A stretch of 64,000 nucleotides of DNA, from assembly GCF_011764425.1 (NCBI RefSeq), contig NZ_BLPF01000002.1:1736997-1800996 (forward strand), written 5' to 3'. Numbering within the stretch: position 1 is the stretch's first letter; every line of letters starts with the position of its first letter. The position numbers and the translations under genes were made by a program. Source of the DNA: Phytohabitans houttuyneae. GTDB taxonomy: Bacteria > Actinomycetota > Actinomycetes > Mycobacteriales > Micromonosporaceae. The notes beneath the pieces are model-generated. The model did no database searches and was not told where the DNA came from. It saw nothing but the letters and a program-made list of their open reading frames with translations. Positions 52,899 through 62,424 of the stretch are shown here, one piece after another.

Positions 52899-54818
52899 AT
52901 GTGGACCGCGGCGCGACTCGGCCTTGTCGCTGTGGGAGTGCGGACACCGCGCGCTGGAGTACGAGGGGACCTGGCCGGCGCGCGCCGCTGGTTCGAGGCG
53001 GCCTATGTGGAGGCCGAGCGGACCGGTGACGTCGCGGTGATGGCGCGGGCAGCCGTCGGGTACGGCGGGCTGTGGGTGCACGAGCACCGCACCGCCGTGG
53101 CCGCGGGGCTGTTCGAGGCCCGGCTGGCCCAGGCCGGCGCGCTGCTCGACACCGCCGACCTCGACCCGGACGAGCGCCGCGACCTCGCCCTGCGCCTGCG
53201 CGTCCGGGCCGCCGGCGAAGCCGACTACCGTGCCGGCCGGTCGGCGACGATCCTCGCGCTGCTCGACGAGGCGCGGGCCTCGCCCGACCCGCAGGCCCGC
53301 ATGGAGGCGCTGAGCGTCGCGCACCACTGCCTGCTCGGCCCGGACGACGAGCCGACCCGCCGCCGCCTGGCCGGCGAGCTTGTCCGGGAGGCCGCCAGCA
53401 CCGGCCGGCGCGGCCCGATGGTGATGAGCCTGCTCTGGCAGTGCGTCGACATGCTGCTGGCCGGCGACCGGCACGCCGGGCGGCGGCTGGCCGAGCTGCG
53501 GACGCTGCTGGCCGAGGGGCCGCACCTGGCCGCCGACTTCGTGGTCAGCGCGATCGACGTCATGTTCGCCATCCGCGCCGGCCGGCTGGAGGAGGCGGAG
53601 CAGGCGGCGCAGAACAGCTACGAGCTGGGCGCCAAGGCCGGCGACGCGGACGCCCAGGCGTGGTTGGCGGCCCAGCTGGTGACGATCCGCTGGTACCAGG
53701 GCCGCCTGCCCGAGCTGCTGCCGATGCTCGGCGTCACGGCCACCGCGCCCACGCTGAGCGCGGTCGACAACTCCCTGCTCGGCGCCGTCGCGGTCGCCTC
53801 CGCGCTGGCCGGCGACCGCCGTACCGCCGAGGCCGCGCTGGCGTCGCTGCGCGGACCGGGCCTCGACCGGCTTCCGCGCTCCTCGAGCTGGCTGGTCACC
53901 ATGTACGGCATCGCGGAAGCGGCGTACCTGCTGGACAACCGCCCGGCCGCCGCCCGCGTGCACGCGCTGCTGCTGCCGTTCGCGCACCTGCCGATGATGG
54001 CCAGCCTCGGCGTGGCCTGCTTCGGCTCGGTCGAGCACGCCCTCGGGGTGGCGGCGCTGGCGATGGGTGACCTGGACCGGGCGATCGGGCACCTGCGTGA
54101 GGCCGTGCACCGCAACCTGGCGCTCGTGCACTGGCCGGCGGTGCGGGCCTCGCGGCTGCGCTTCGCCGAGGCGCTGGACCGGCGTGGCGGTCCCGGCGAC
54201 GCCGCGGCGGCCGCCGCGCAGCGGGCCGCCGCGGGGCAGCTCGCGCCGGTGGTGGGGCGGGGCGGCACCGCCGCGACGCCGGCCACCTGCGTGCGCCAGG
54301 GCCGCCGCTGGCGGGTCGAGCTGGGCACGCGCGCGGTGACCGTCGACCACATGGTGGGCATGCTGCACCTGGCCGTGCTCACCGCCAACCCCGGCACCGA
54401 GATCGCGTCGCTGGAGCTGGTGGCCGGCGTCGAGGCGCTCGGGCGGGCGGCCGCGACCGAGGTGCGGTCCACACAGGAGGTGATCGACGACACCGCCGCC
54501 CGCAGCTACCGGCGGCGGGTCGCCGAGCTGACCGAGGCCATCGACGTGGCCGGGCGCCGCCGGGACGCCCGGGCCGTCGCCGCGATGGAGCAGGAGCGGG
54601 CCTGGGTACTGGCACAGCTCGGCGCCGGTACCGGACTGGCCGGCCGGCGCCGTTCCTTCGTGAACGACGAGGAGCGTGCCCGCCTGGCCGTGGGCCGGGC
54701 CATCCGGCGCGCGGTGGCCCGGATCGACCGCGCGGACCCCCTGATCGGCGCCCACCTGCGCGCCAGTGTGCACAGTGGAATCAGGTGCTGGTACCGCCCG
54801 GCCGACCCGGACGGCTGA
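52899..54818 (+). CDS. TPR-rich protein resembling the C-terminal half of LuxR/STAND regulators
   Basis: 639 residues, almost entirely helical repeats (ARRWFEAAYVEAERTGDVAV, AEQAAQNSYELGAKAGDADA, LDRAIGHLREAVHRNLALVH) and a charged C-terminal module ending GAHLRASVHSGIRCWYRPAD, which resembles the end of large actinobacterial AAA-TPR regulators. The N-terminal ATPase such proteins normally carry is absent, and I see no remains of one upstream. It could be a genuine standalone scaffold or a truncated regulator. The ATG at 52899 lacks a strong ribosome-binding site. The first 25 residues look non-conserved, so the real start may be later. Confidence 0.75.
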   Translation: MWTAARLGLVAVGVRTPRAGVRGDLAGARRWFEAAYVEAERTGDVAVMARAAVGYGGLWVHEHRTAVAAGLFEARLAQAGALLDTADLDPDERRDLALRLRVRAAGEADYRAGRSATILALLDEARASPDPQARMEALSVAHHCLLGPDDEPTRRRLAGELVREAASTGRRGPMVMSLLWQCVDMLLAGDRHAGRRLAELRTLLAEGPHLAADFVVSAIDVMFAIRAGRLEEAEQAAQNSYELGAKAGDADAQAWLAAQLVTIRWYQGRLPELLPMLGVTATAPTLSAVDNSLLGAVAVASALAGDRRTAEAALASLRGPGLDRLPRSSSWLVTMYGIAEAAYLLDNRPAAARVHALLLPFAHLPMMASLGVACFGSVEHALGVAALAMGDLDRAIGHLREAVHRNLALVHWPAVRASRLRFAEALDRRGGPGDAAAAAAQRAAAGQLAPVVGRGGTAATPATCVRQGRRWRVELGTRAVTVDHMVGMLHLAVLTANPGTEIASLELVAGVEALGRAAATEVRSTQEVIDDTAARSYRRRVAELTEAIDVAGRRRDARAVAAMEQERAWVLAQLGAGTGLAGRRRSFVNDEERARLAVGRAIRRAVARIDRADPLIGAHLRASVHSGIRCWYRPADPDG

Positions 54819-54900
54819 CCCCGATGGAACGGCTTGGAACGGCTACAGGGATGTACGCCGTCGCAAGTCCGTCGCACCGCGGTCAGGAAGAGGGGCATGC

Positions 54901-55584
54901 ATGTCCGACACACACCGACGTATCGTCTCGACCACGATCGGGCTCACGCTCGCCGCCTGTGCCGCCATGGTCGCTCCGGCCACGGCCGCCGGGGCGGCGC
55001 CGCCGGACCGCGTGCCGCCCACCGCGCCGGCGAACCTGCGCGTCCAGAGCGTGGGCCACACGTGGGTGACGCTGGCCTGGACCCCTTCGACCGACAACTC
55101 CGGGACCGTCTTCTACGACACGACGCTGCAGACGCCGACCGGTCCGCTGCAGGCCCGCGCGTTCGGCCCCACGCAGGGGTTCGGCGGGCTCGCGCCGGGC
55201 ACCACGTACACGGCGTCGGTGCGCGCGGTCGACCTGGCCGGCAACAGCTCCGCCGCGGTCTCCGTCCAGGTCGCCACGCCGGCGCGTACGCTGCCGCCAC
55301 CGACCACCCCGGCCAACCTGCGCGCCGTGCACGTCGGCGGCGTGCTCGACCGGATCGAGTGGGACGCCTCGACCCACGGCACGCCCGTGTCGTACCAGGT
55401 GCTGTCCGGCGACACGGTGCTGTCCAGCGTCCCGGCCACCAGCGTCAGCGTCTTCCAGCTCGTGCACATCGACTGCGCCGTCGAGCCCGGTGGCACGTAC
55501 ACCCTGACCGTGCAGGCGCTGAGCGCGGACAACGACGTCTCCGCGCGCAGCGCGCCGCTGACCGTCACCATCCCGCTCGGGTGA
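54901..55584 (+). CDS. Secreted protein with two fibronectin type III domains
   Basis: 227 residues: signal peptide (about 1-31, RRIVSTTIGLTLAACAAMVA, cleaved near AAGAA), then two FN3 domains (about 40-120 and 128-224) with the usual APANLRV...WTPSTDNSG...YDTT and TPANLRA...IEWDAST patterns. There is no catalytic domain, so it is probably a binding or spacer protein outside the cell. ATG at 54901 with AGGAAGAGGGG upstream. The 3' end is followed by a strong hairpin at 55620. Confidence 0.85.
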   Translation: MSDTHRRIVSTTIGLTLAACAAMVAPATAAGAAPPDRVPPTAPANLRVQSVGHTWVTLAWTPSTDNSGTVFYDTTLQTPTGPLQARAFGPTQGFGGLAPGTTYTASVRAVDLAGNSSAAVSVQVATPARTLPPPTTPANLRAVHVGGVLDRIEWDASTHGTPVSYQVLSGDTVLSSVPATSVSVFQLVHIDCAVEPGGTYTLTVQALSADNDVSARSAPLTVTIPLG

Positions 55585-55619
55585 GCGGCCGCTGAGCACC
55601 GCTGGCCGGCAACGGGGGG

Positions 55620-55653
55620 ACGCGCTGGCACCGCCGCGGCGGTGCCAGCGCGT
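55620..55653. terminator. Bidirectional hairpin terminator
   Basis: A perfect 34-base palindrome with arms ACGCGCTGGCACCGCCG, between the convergent FN3 and RTX-like genes. The stem is very GC-rich and no T-run follows on either side. Confidence 0.8.
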
Positions 55654-55661
55654 GTGGCCGG

Positions 55662-56735
55662 TCAGCGGACCAGCAACTGCACCAGGCCGGGTTGCAGGCC
55701 CGAGCTGTCCACGACGTCGTCGCCGGCCAGCGTGTCGATCAGCAGGAAGTCCTCCGGCCGCAGGAAGACGGCGGCCACGATGGGCTGGAGCCCGGCGACC
55801 AGCACGTCCGCCTTGGCGCCGCTGACCGTGATGCGGTCGACCCCCGGCGTCCCGCGCACGGTGAGGGTGTCGGCGCTGCCGTTGGGCGCCCCATTCGACT
55901 GGTCGGCGCTGAAGTTGGCCGTGACGCGGACGACGCCGGTGCCGGACAGGTCGTTGACCGCGACCGCGTCACCGCTGCCGCTGGAGTCCACGCTGCCGAA
56001 GCCGATGTACGCCACGTCCTCGACCCCGCCGGCCACGACCTGGTTGCGGAAGTCGTGCGCGACGAGCAGGCGACCCTTGACCGCGGACATGCCGACGCTC
56101 TCGCTGGACAGGCTCCCCTCCATGCTCAGCACGTCCCGCCCGGCGCCACCGTCCACATCGTCGCGCCGGTCGCCGGCGAACGCGTTGAGCGAGGTGGTGA
56201 ACCTGTCGTCGCCGTCATCGAGTGACACGGCCTGCCGGCCGGCACCCGCGCCGCCGCCGGTGACCCGGTCGTCACCCGCACCGGCGAGGACCGTGACCGG
56301 CCCCGGGGTGGAGGTGAGGACGTTGTCGTCCCCGTCGCCGCCGTCGACGGTGGTGGGCGCGTCGTCCGCCCCGTCCTGCCCGATGGTGCCGAGCACGGTG
56401 ACGACGTCGGCGTCCGGTCCGGCGTCGAGGGTGACCGGCACCTCACCGGCGCCGCGGCCGCTCACCACGTCGAGGCCGGCCGCCGCCAGCACCCGCACCT
56501 CCCGGAAGCGGGACCGGGGCACCTGCGCGTCGACGGTGCCGTCCAGTCCGAAGTCGACGCTCAGCCCGGCGGCGTCCGTCGTCACCCCGATCAGGTCGCG
56601 ACCGGCGGTGCCGGCGACGGAAGCGACACCCCCTGCGACCGTCACGGTGGGTCCGGTCGCGGCGTGCGCCGCCCCCGGTGCCGCCGCGATCCCGGCGCCC
56701 AACACCGCGGCGGTGGCCATGGTACGAAGTCTCAC
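55662..56735 (-). CDS. Secreted RTX-like calcium-binding repeat protein
   Basis: 357 residues: signal peptide ([20 protein letters not shown]...AHAA), then beta-roll-like segments with Gly-Asp-rich turns ([48 protein letters not shown]). These resemble the GGxGxDxxx calcium-binding nonapeptides of RTX proteins, though more degenerate. No enzymatic domain. The GTG at 56735 is chosen because GAGGAGGG lies just upstream. Probably an extracellular structural or adhesion protein. Confidence 0.8.
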   Translation of the reverse strand: MRLRTMATAAVLGAGIAAAPGAAHAATGPTVTVAGGVASVAGTAGRDLIGVTTDAAGLSVDFGLDGTVDAQVPRSRFREVRVLAAAGLDVVSGRGAGEVPVTLDAGPDADVVTVLGTIGQDGADDAPTTVDGGDGDDNVLTSTPGPVTVLAGAGDDRVTGGGAGAGRQAVSLDDGDDRFTTSLNAFAGDRRDDVDGGAGRDVLSMEGSLSSESVGMSAVKGRLLVAHDFRNQVVAGGVEDVAYIGFGSVDSSGSGDAVAVNDLSGTGVVRVTANFSADQSNGAPNGSADTLTVRGTPGVDRITVSGAKADVLVAGLQPIVAAVFLRPEDFLLIDTLAGDDVVDSSGLQPGLVQLLVR

Positions 56736-56856
56736 GTGCCCTCCTCGTCTCGTGCGGCGGCCCTGTCGCCGCCGCGCACCATCGAGGCGGTCCACGCCGT
56801 TCCACGCCGACCGTTCCACGCCGATCCCTCGGCATCGACCATCGGGAGTGCCGGCC

Positions 56857-57777
56857 ATGTTCGCCCTGACCACGACCGCCGCCGCGCCGCACGTCACGCT
56901 CACCGAGGTCGTCGACCCGGTGCCGCAAGGTGGCGAAGCTCTCGTCCGGGTGCGGGCCGTCTCGCTGAACCGCGGCGAGGTGCTGCGCCTGCCGGACCTG
57001 CCCGAGGGCGCGACGACCGGCTGGGATCTCGCCGGTGTGGTCGAGCGCCCGGCCGCCGACGGCAGCGGCCCGCCGGCGGGCACCCGGGTCGCCGGCATCG
57101 TCCACAGTGGTGCGTGGGCGCAGCTCGTCGCGGTGCCCACCGACCGGTTGGCGCCCATCCCGGACGGGGTCACCGCCGCGCGGGCCGCCGCGCTGCCCAC
57201 CGCCGGCCTGACGGCGCTGCGCTCGCTGGAGGTCGCCGGCCTGCTGCTCGGCAAGCGGGTGCTGGTCACCGGCGCGACCGGCGGCGTGGGCCGCATCGCG
57301 GTCCAGCTCGCGTACGCCAGCGGCGCCCAGGTCACGGCGCTGGTCCGCGACGCGGCAGCGGCTGGCGGGACGTTGCGGAGCCTCGGCGCGGCCGCCGTGG
57401 TCGAAGCCCTCGACAGCGACTTCGACTTCGTCCTGGACTGCGTCGGCGGCGCGACCTTCGCGCAGGCCATCGAGCACCTGGCCAAGCGCGGTCTCGTGGT
57501 GAACGTCGGCACGCTCGACGGCGACGGGACGGTCACGTTCCGGGCGGGCCGGTTCGACCGGTCGTACGGCGCGCGGATCTACACGCTGAACCTTCCCGAC
57601 GAGCTCGCCGCGCACGCCAGCGGCAGCGGCGACCTCGGCCGGCTGTGCGCGCTCGTCGCCGCCGGGCGCCTGGACCCGCAGGTGGAGCGCGAAGCGTCGT
57701 GGCGCGAGCCCGCGGCGGCCATCGAGGCGCTGCTGCACCGCCGGGTCGGTGGCAAGGTCGTGCTCCACGTGGACTGA
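56857..57777 (+). CDS. MDR-superfamily NAD(P)H-dependent oxidoreductase (quinone reductase-like)
   Basis: 306 residues: GroES-like N-terminal domain ([43 protein letters not shown]) and a Rossmann domain with [18 protein letters not shown]. No zinc-binding Cys cluster, so it belongs to the zinc-free quinone oxidoreductase branch. Electron acceptor unknown. The ATG at 56857 has GGGAG 8 bases upstream. Three copies of TCCACGCCG lie 33-66 bases before the start (56791, 56801, 56815), perhaps operator half-sites shared with the divergent RTX-like gene. A hairpin at 57848 follows. Confidence 0.92.
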   Translation: MFALTTTAAAPHVTLTEVVDPVPQGGEALVRVRAVSLNRGEVLRLPDLPEGATTGWDLAGVVERPAADGSGPPAGTRVAGIVHSGAWAQLVAVPTDRLAPIPDGVTAARAAALPTAGLTALRSLEVAGLLLGKRVLVTGATGGVGRIAVQLAYASGAQVTALVRDAAAAGGTLRSLGAAAVVEALDSDFDFVLDCVGGATFAQAIEHLAKRGLVVNVGTLDGDGTVTFRAGRFDRSYGARIYTLNLPDELAAHASGSGDLGRLCALVAAGRLDPQVEREASWREPAAAIEALLHRRVGGKVVLHVD

Positions 57778-57847
57778 CGGCGGGGTGAACGGCAGCCGCG
57801 CGGGCGTTGTCGCCCGCGCGGCCACCCCCCCATTCGGCGGAGGAGAA

Positions 57848-57878
57848 GACCCCGGCCTGATCCCGACCGGCCGGGGTC
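57848..57878. terminator. Bidirectional hairpin terminator
   Basis: GACCCCGGCC, 11-base loop, GGCCGGGGTC: a perfect 10-base stem between the convergent oxidoreductase and subtilase genes. Confidence 0.8.
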
Positions 57879-57885
57879 GCTGTGG

Positions 57886-59820
57886 TCAGGAGGCCGGGAT
57901 GTCGCCGTTCTGGCCCCACTGCACCGAGGTGATCAGCCGGACGTGCCACATCCCGTCGGAGGGCCGCCAGACCGCGACGTCGGTGAGCGCGTCGCCGTTG
58001 AAGTCGCCGGCGATCGGCACGTCTCCTGACTGTCCCCACTGGACGGACCAGAGCAGGCGCACGTGCCACATGCCGTCGGAGGGCCGGAAGACCGCCACCT
58101 CGGCCACCCCGTCACCGTTGAAGTCGGACGCGACCGGCACGTCTCCTGACTGTCCCCACTGGACGGACCAGAGCAGGCGCACGTGCCAGGTGCCGTTGGA
58201 AGGACGGAAGACGGCCACCTCGGCCATGCCGTCACCGCTGAAGTCCGCCGCGATCGGGATGTCACCGGCCTGCCCCCACTGCACACTCCACAAGCCACGC
58301 ACGTACCAGGTTCCGTTCGAGGGCCGGAACACCGCCAGGTCGGTCACCCCGTCGCGGTTGTAGTCGGCCGGGACCGGGATGTCGCCCGACTGTCCCCACT
58401 GGATGGTGAACTGGTTCGCGACGTACCAGACGCCGTCGGACGGCCGCCAGACCGCGATGTCGGTCACCCCGTCGCCGTTGTAGTCGGCCGAGACCGGCAC
58501 GTCGCCGGGCAGGCCCCACTGCGCGGAGAACAGGTTCCGGGCGTACCAGGTGCCGTTGGCGGGCCGCCAGACCGTGAAGTCGGTGACGCCGTCGCCGTTG
58601 ACGTCGGCGACCGCGTCCAGGGTCGAGTTGAGCAGCAGGTTCGGTGAGCCCTGGACGTCGGTGACGACCCCGGCGGTGGCGTTGCGCACGATGGCGTCCC
58701 GCACCTGCTGGGGGCTGGCCGTGGCGTGCCGGTTGAGGTACAGCGCGGCGACGCCGGCCACGTGCGGGGCGGCCATCGACGTGCCGGTCAGCACGCGGGT
58801 GCCGGTGTCGGAGGTGTTCAGCGCCGAGACGATGTCGGTACCGGGCGCGAAGAGGTCCACGCAGGCGCCGAAGTTCGACGGGCCGAGCACCCCGTTGAAC
58901 CGGGCGTCGCCGCTGGTGGAGTTGGCCACCGTGATGACGCGCGGCACCCGGGCCGGGGAGTTGCCGCACGCGTCCGCGCCCTCGTTGCCGGCCGAGGCGA
59001 CCACGGTGATGCCCCGGTTGATCGCCGCGTTCGTGGCGTCGTCCATCGCGGTGGAGGCGGAGCCGCCGAGGCTCATGTTGATGACCGCCGGGAACTGCGC
59101 GTTGTTGGTGACCCAGTTGACGCCGGCGATGACCGTCGAGGTCGGCGTCGTGCGCCCGCAGCCGAAGACCCGCACGCCGTGGATCCGCACCGACCGCGCG
59201 ACACCTGTCGTCGCGCCGCCGACGGTGCCGGAGACATGGGTGCCGTGCCCGCTCGCGATGCAGTCGTCGCTGCGGCCGTCGCCGACGACGTTGGCGTCCA
59301 GGGTGGCCCGGCCGCCGAACTCGTTGTGCGTCGTGCGCACGCCCGAGTCGATCACGTAGGCGTGCACGCCCGTGCCGTTGGAGTTGGCCGCGTAGACGCC
59401 GTCGAGTGTCCGGCCGCGCTGGTTGATCCGGTCGATGCCCCAGCTGGCCGTGGCCTCGAGCCGCATGACCGAGTCGGTCTCGACGTACGCCACGTTCGGG
59501 TCGCGCCGCACCTGGTCCAGGGCGGTCGACGAGAGCTTCGCGGCGAACCCGCGCAGCGCCGTGTCGTACCGGTGGCTGATCTGCCCGCCCTGCGACCTGA
59601 CGCCGGTCTCGACGCGGGCCGTGGCCGGTGCGGCGGTGTCCTTTTTGTACACGACGATGTAGCTGCCGGCGATCAGCTCGCCCGTCGCGGCGCGCAGCGG
59701 TGCCAGCGTGCCGCCGGGTGCGGGCGCGGCCTGCGCCGCCGCCGGCAGGGCGCTCGCGACCAGCGCCCCGGCCAGGGCGGTGACCAGCAGGCGGGGTACG
59801 GTCCTTCGTCCCAACAACAT
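57886..59820 (-). CDS. Secreted subtilisin-like serine protease (S8) with six C-terminal VCBS/FG-GAP-like repeats
   Basis: 644 residues: signal peptide (1-31), inhibitor I9 prodomain (about 50-122; GSYIVVYKKD), proteinase K-like S8 domain (about 125-400) with Asp158 in VIDSGV, His192 in GHGTHVSG and Ser348 in GTSMAAPH, then exactly six 40-residue repeats (405-644), each of the form ADxNGDGxTDxAVxRPSxGxWxV...WGQxGDxPV. The repeats resemble VCBS/FG-GAP propeller blades with DxNGDG calcium loops; six could close a small propeller. Two adjacent units are nearly identical in DNA, so recent duplication is likely. ATG at 59820 with GAGGAG upstream. An extracellular protease, probably calcium-stabilised. 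Confidence 0.95.
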   Translation of the reverse strand: MLLGRRTVPRLLVTALAGALVASALPAAAQAAPAPGGTLAPLRAATGELIAGSYIVVYKKDTAAPATARVETGVRSQGGQISHRYDTALRGFAAKLSSTALDQVRRDPNVAYVETDSVMRLEATASWGIDRINQRGRTLDGVYAANSNGTGVHAYVIDSGVRTTHNEFGGRATLDANVVGDGRSDDCIASGHGTHVSGTVGGATTGVARSVRIHGVRVFGCGRTTPTSTVIAGVNWVTNNAQFPAVINMSLGGSASTAMDDATNAAINRGITVVASAGNEGADACGNSPARVPRVITVANSTSGDARFNGVLGPSNFGACVDLFAPGTDIVSALNTSDTGTRVLTGTSMAAPHVAGVAALYLNRHATASPQQVRDAIVRNATAGVVTDVQGSPNLLLNSTLDAVADVNGDGVTDFTVWRPANGTWYARNLFSAQWGLPGDVPVSADYNGDGVTDIAVWRPSDGVWYVANQFTIQWGQSGDIPVPADYNRDGVTDLAVFRPSNGTWYVRGLWSVQWGQAGDIPIAADFSGDGMAEVAVFRPSNGTWHVRLLWSVQWGQSGDVPVASDFNGDGVAEVAVFRPSDGMWHVRLLWSVQWGQSGDVPIAGDFNGDALTDVAVWRPSDGMWHVRLITSVQWGQNGDIPAS

Positions 59821-60027
59821 GAATACTCCTCGCTCCGAAATTCGGATGCGTCAACGGATGTATTGAGTTACACGAATTCGTGGCCGGGGCGCCCGGGATA
59901 CTGGACACCGCCGGACGGCACCGAACATGGCGCTGTCATGGATCTGATAGAGGCGGGTCGGGCGCAATTGACAGCGTTCTATCCTTGTGGGCGGGGTGGG
60001 TGACCGACCTAACGGGCGGGTTGGGGG

Positions 60028-62364
60028 ATGCGTGTGGTGCTGTCCGAAATCGACACGTTGGCGGACCTGGCGCGGGCCTTGCGCCAGCTGCGCCGCAGGG
60101 AGGCCCGCGAGCGTGCCCTTCCCGAGCTGACCTACCGCGAGCTGGCCGCCAAGACCGGGTGGTCCGTCGGCGTCATCGGCGGCTACTTCTCCGGGCAGGT
60201 GCTGCCGTCCACCAGCCGGTTCGACACGCTGATCCGGCTGCTCGGCGCGACACCGGCGGAGCAGGGGATCCTCGCCACAGCCCGGGACCGCGTGGCCGAG
60301 CGCCGCGGCGCGGCCGACCGGCAGGCCGCGCCGGCGGCGCCGCCGGCCGAGCCGGAGCCCGAAGGCACCGGCCGGGTCCGCCCGGCCCTGCCCGCCGCAC
60401 CGCGCCAGCTGCCCGCGGACGCGCCCGCCTTCGCCGGCCGGGTGGAACAGCTGGCCGCCCTGGACCTGCTGCTGGGCGGCGCGGGCGCCCGGGTCGCGGC
60501 CATCTCGGGCACCGCCGGCGTCGGCAAGACGACCGTCGCCGTGCACTGGGCGCACCGGGTGGCCGACAAGTTCCCCGACGGCCAGCTCTACGTCAACCTG
60601 CGCGGGTTCGACCCTGCCGGCACGCCCCTCGACCCGGCGACCGCGCTGCACGGCTTCCTGGTCGCCCTCGGCGTGCCGGCCGCGCAGATCCCGGCCGACC
60701 CGGACGAGCGGACCGCCCTCTACCGCAGCCGGCTGGCCACCCGCCAGGTGCTGGTGCTGCTGGACAACGCCGGCGACGCCGCGCAGGTCCGCCCGCTGCT
60801 GCCCGGCTCACCCGGCTGCGCCGTGATCGTCACCAGCCGAAATCGGCTCACCGGGCTGGTGGCCGTCGACGGCGCGCGGGCGGTCGGGCTCGCGGTGATG
60901 TCGACCGAGGAGGCGACCGAGATGCTCGCCGCCCGGCTCGGGCCCGCGCACGTCGCCGCGCACGCCGAGGCGGTGACCCGGATCGTCCAGCGGTGCGGTG
61001 GGCTGCCGCTGGGCCTGGCCGTGGCGGCGGCCCGCGCGGTCGCCGACGAGGTGCCGCTGCCCCGGCTCGCCGCCGAGCTCGGGCGCCCGCTCGACGCCCT
61101 CGCCGCCGGGGACGCCGCCGCCGACGTGCGCAGCGTGCTGTCCTGGTCGTACCGGATGCTGCCGGACCGCGCCGCCCGCCTGTTCCGGCTGCTCGGCGTC
61201 CACCCGGGGCCCGACATCGGCCTCGCCGCGGCGGCCAGCCTCGCCGCCGTCCCGCTCACCGAGGCCGAGGCGCTGCTGCGCGAGCTGACCCGGGCCAACC
61301 TGCTCACCGAGCACCGCCCCGGCCGTTTCGCCTGCCACGACCTTCTCCGCGCGTACGCGGTCGAGCTCGCCGAGTCCTCCGGCGCGGACGGCGGCCTCGC
61401 GCGGGTCCTGGACCACTACACGCGCACCGCGAACACCGCCACCATGCTGCTCGACGCGCTGCGCGACCCGGTCGAGCCGCCGCCACCGGTCGCCGGTGCC
61501 GTGCCGGAGCCGCTCGCCGACCTCAACGCCGCCCTGGCCTGGTACTCCGTCGAGTACCCGGTGCTCACCGCGGCGATCGGGACGGCCGGGGAGCGGGGCT
61601 TTCCCGCCCAGGCCTGCCACCTCGGCTGGGCCGTCGGCTGGTACCAGCACCTGCGCGGGCACTGGGAGGACTGGCTGGCCGGGCTGCGGATCGCGCTGGA
61701 GGCCGCCGGCCAGCTCGACGACCGCGCGTGGCTGGCGCGGATCCACCGCGACCTGATCGGCGCGTACGCCTGGCTGGACCGGTACGACGACAGCCGCGCG
61801 CACGCCCGCCAGGCCCTGGAGCTGTACGGCGAGATGGGCGACGTGCCCGGCCAGGCCCGCTGCCACCGCAGCCTCTGCATGACCTTCGAACGCGAGGGGC
61901 GCCCGCGCGACGCCCTGGAACACGCCGCGCGCAGCCGCGACCTGCTGCGCGACACCGACGACCAGGCCAGGCTGGCGTACGCGTACAACTCGGTCGGCTG
62001 GTACCACGCGCTGGTCGGCGAGTTCGACGCGGCGCTGACCGACTGCCAGGAGGCGATCCGGCTGCTGCGCCTGACCGGCGACCGGCACGGCGAGGCCAGC
62101 ACCTGGGACAGCATCGGGTACGCCTACCACCACCTGGGCCGGTTCGACGAGGCGCTGGAAAGCTACCGGCTGGCGCTGGAGCTGTTCCGCGAGTTCGGCG
62201 ACCAGTTCTACGAGGCCGACACGCTGGACCACGTCGGCGACACGCACCAGGCGACGGGCGACGCCGCGGCCGCCCGCGAGGCCTGGCACGCCGCGGTGTC
62301 CATCTTGGACGGACTGGGACACCCGCGGGCGGCCGAGATCCGCGCCAAGGTCGCGGCCGTCTGA
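60028..62364 (+). CDS. HTH / NB-ARC-type STAND ATPase / TPR regulator
   Basis: 778 residues: N-terminal HTH (about 8-75; LTYRELAAKTGWSVGVIGGY), Pro/Ala linker, NB-ARC ATPase (about 130-400) with FAGRVEQLAAL, Walker A GTAGVGKTT (161-169), VLVLLDNAGD (Walker B-like), VIVTSRN (sensor) and CGGLPLGLAVAA (GLPL motif), a winged-helix part with LRELTRANLLTEH, and C-terminal TPRs (about 590-770; GRFDEALESYRLALELFREF). This is the AfsR-like plan without the SARP output domain. Such proteins are actinobacterial transcription switches; target genes and ligand are unknown. The ATG at 60028 follows GGGGG. No partner gene is obvious. Confidence 0.9.
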   Translation: MRVVLSEIDTLADLARALRQLRRREARERALPELTYRELAAKTGWSVGVIGGYFSGQVLPSTSRFDTLIRLLGATPAEQGILATARDRVAERRGAADRQAAPAAPPAEPEPEGTGRVRPALPAAPRQLPADAPAFAGRVEQLAALDLLLGGAGARVAAISGTAGVGKTTVAVHWAHRVADKFPDGQLYVNLRGFDPAGTPLDPATALHGFLVALGVPAAQIPADPDERTALYRSRLATRQVLVLLDNAGDAAQVRPLLPGSPGCAVIVTSRNRLTGLVAVDGARAVGLAVMSTEEATEMLAARLGPAHVAAHAEAVTRIVQRCGGLPLGLAVAAARAVADEVPLPRLAAELGRPLDALAAGDAAADVRSVLSWSYRMLPDRAARLFRLLGVHPGPDIGLAAAASLAAVPLTEAEALLRELTRANLLTEHRPGRFACHDLLRAYAVELAESSGADGGLARVLDHYTRTANTATMLLDALRDPVEPPPPVAGAVPEPLADLNAALAWYSVEYPVLTAAIGTAGERGFPAQACHLGWAVGWYQHLRGHWEDWLAGLRIALEAAGQLDDRAWLARIHRDLIGAYAWLDRYDDSRAHARQALELYGEMGDVPGQARCHRSLCMTFEREGRPRDALEHAARSRDLLRDTDDQARLAYAYNSVGWYHALVGEFDAALTDCQEAIRLLRLTGDRHGEASTWDSIGYAYHHLGRFDEALESYRLALELFREFGDQFYEADTLDHVGDTHQATGDAAAAREAWHAAVSILDGLGHPRAAEIRAKVAAV

Positions 62365-62410
62365 GACCGGGCCGCCATTTCGGGGGTACCGGCGGTGCGG
62401 GCCGATGCCG

Positions 62411-62416
62411 TACCTT
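62411..62416 (+). promoter_or_regulatory. -10 box for the M48 protease gene, probably leaderless
   Basis: TACCTT, 8 bases before the GTG at 62425, with no ribosome-binding site. It argues against the more distant start at 62395. Confidence 0.4.
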
Positions 62417-62424
62417 CAGACGCC

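Noticed and set aside
54838-54885. Sequence resembling repeat B upstream of the FN3 gene
   Set aside because: Only scattered matches (GGCTAC, GATGT, CGCCGT); too weak to count as a copy.
57886-58606. Regularly spaced 120-base repeats resembling an array
   Set aside because: They are contiguous, in frame, and encode the subtilase blades; there are no variable spacers, so it is not CRISPR.
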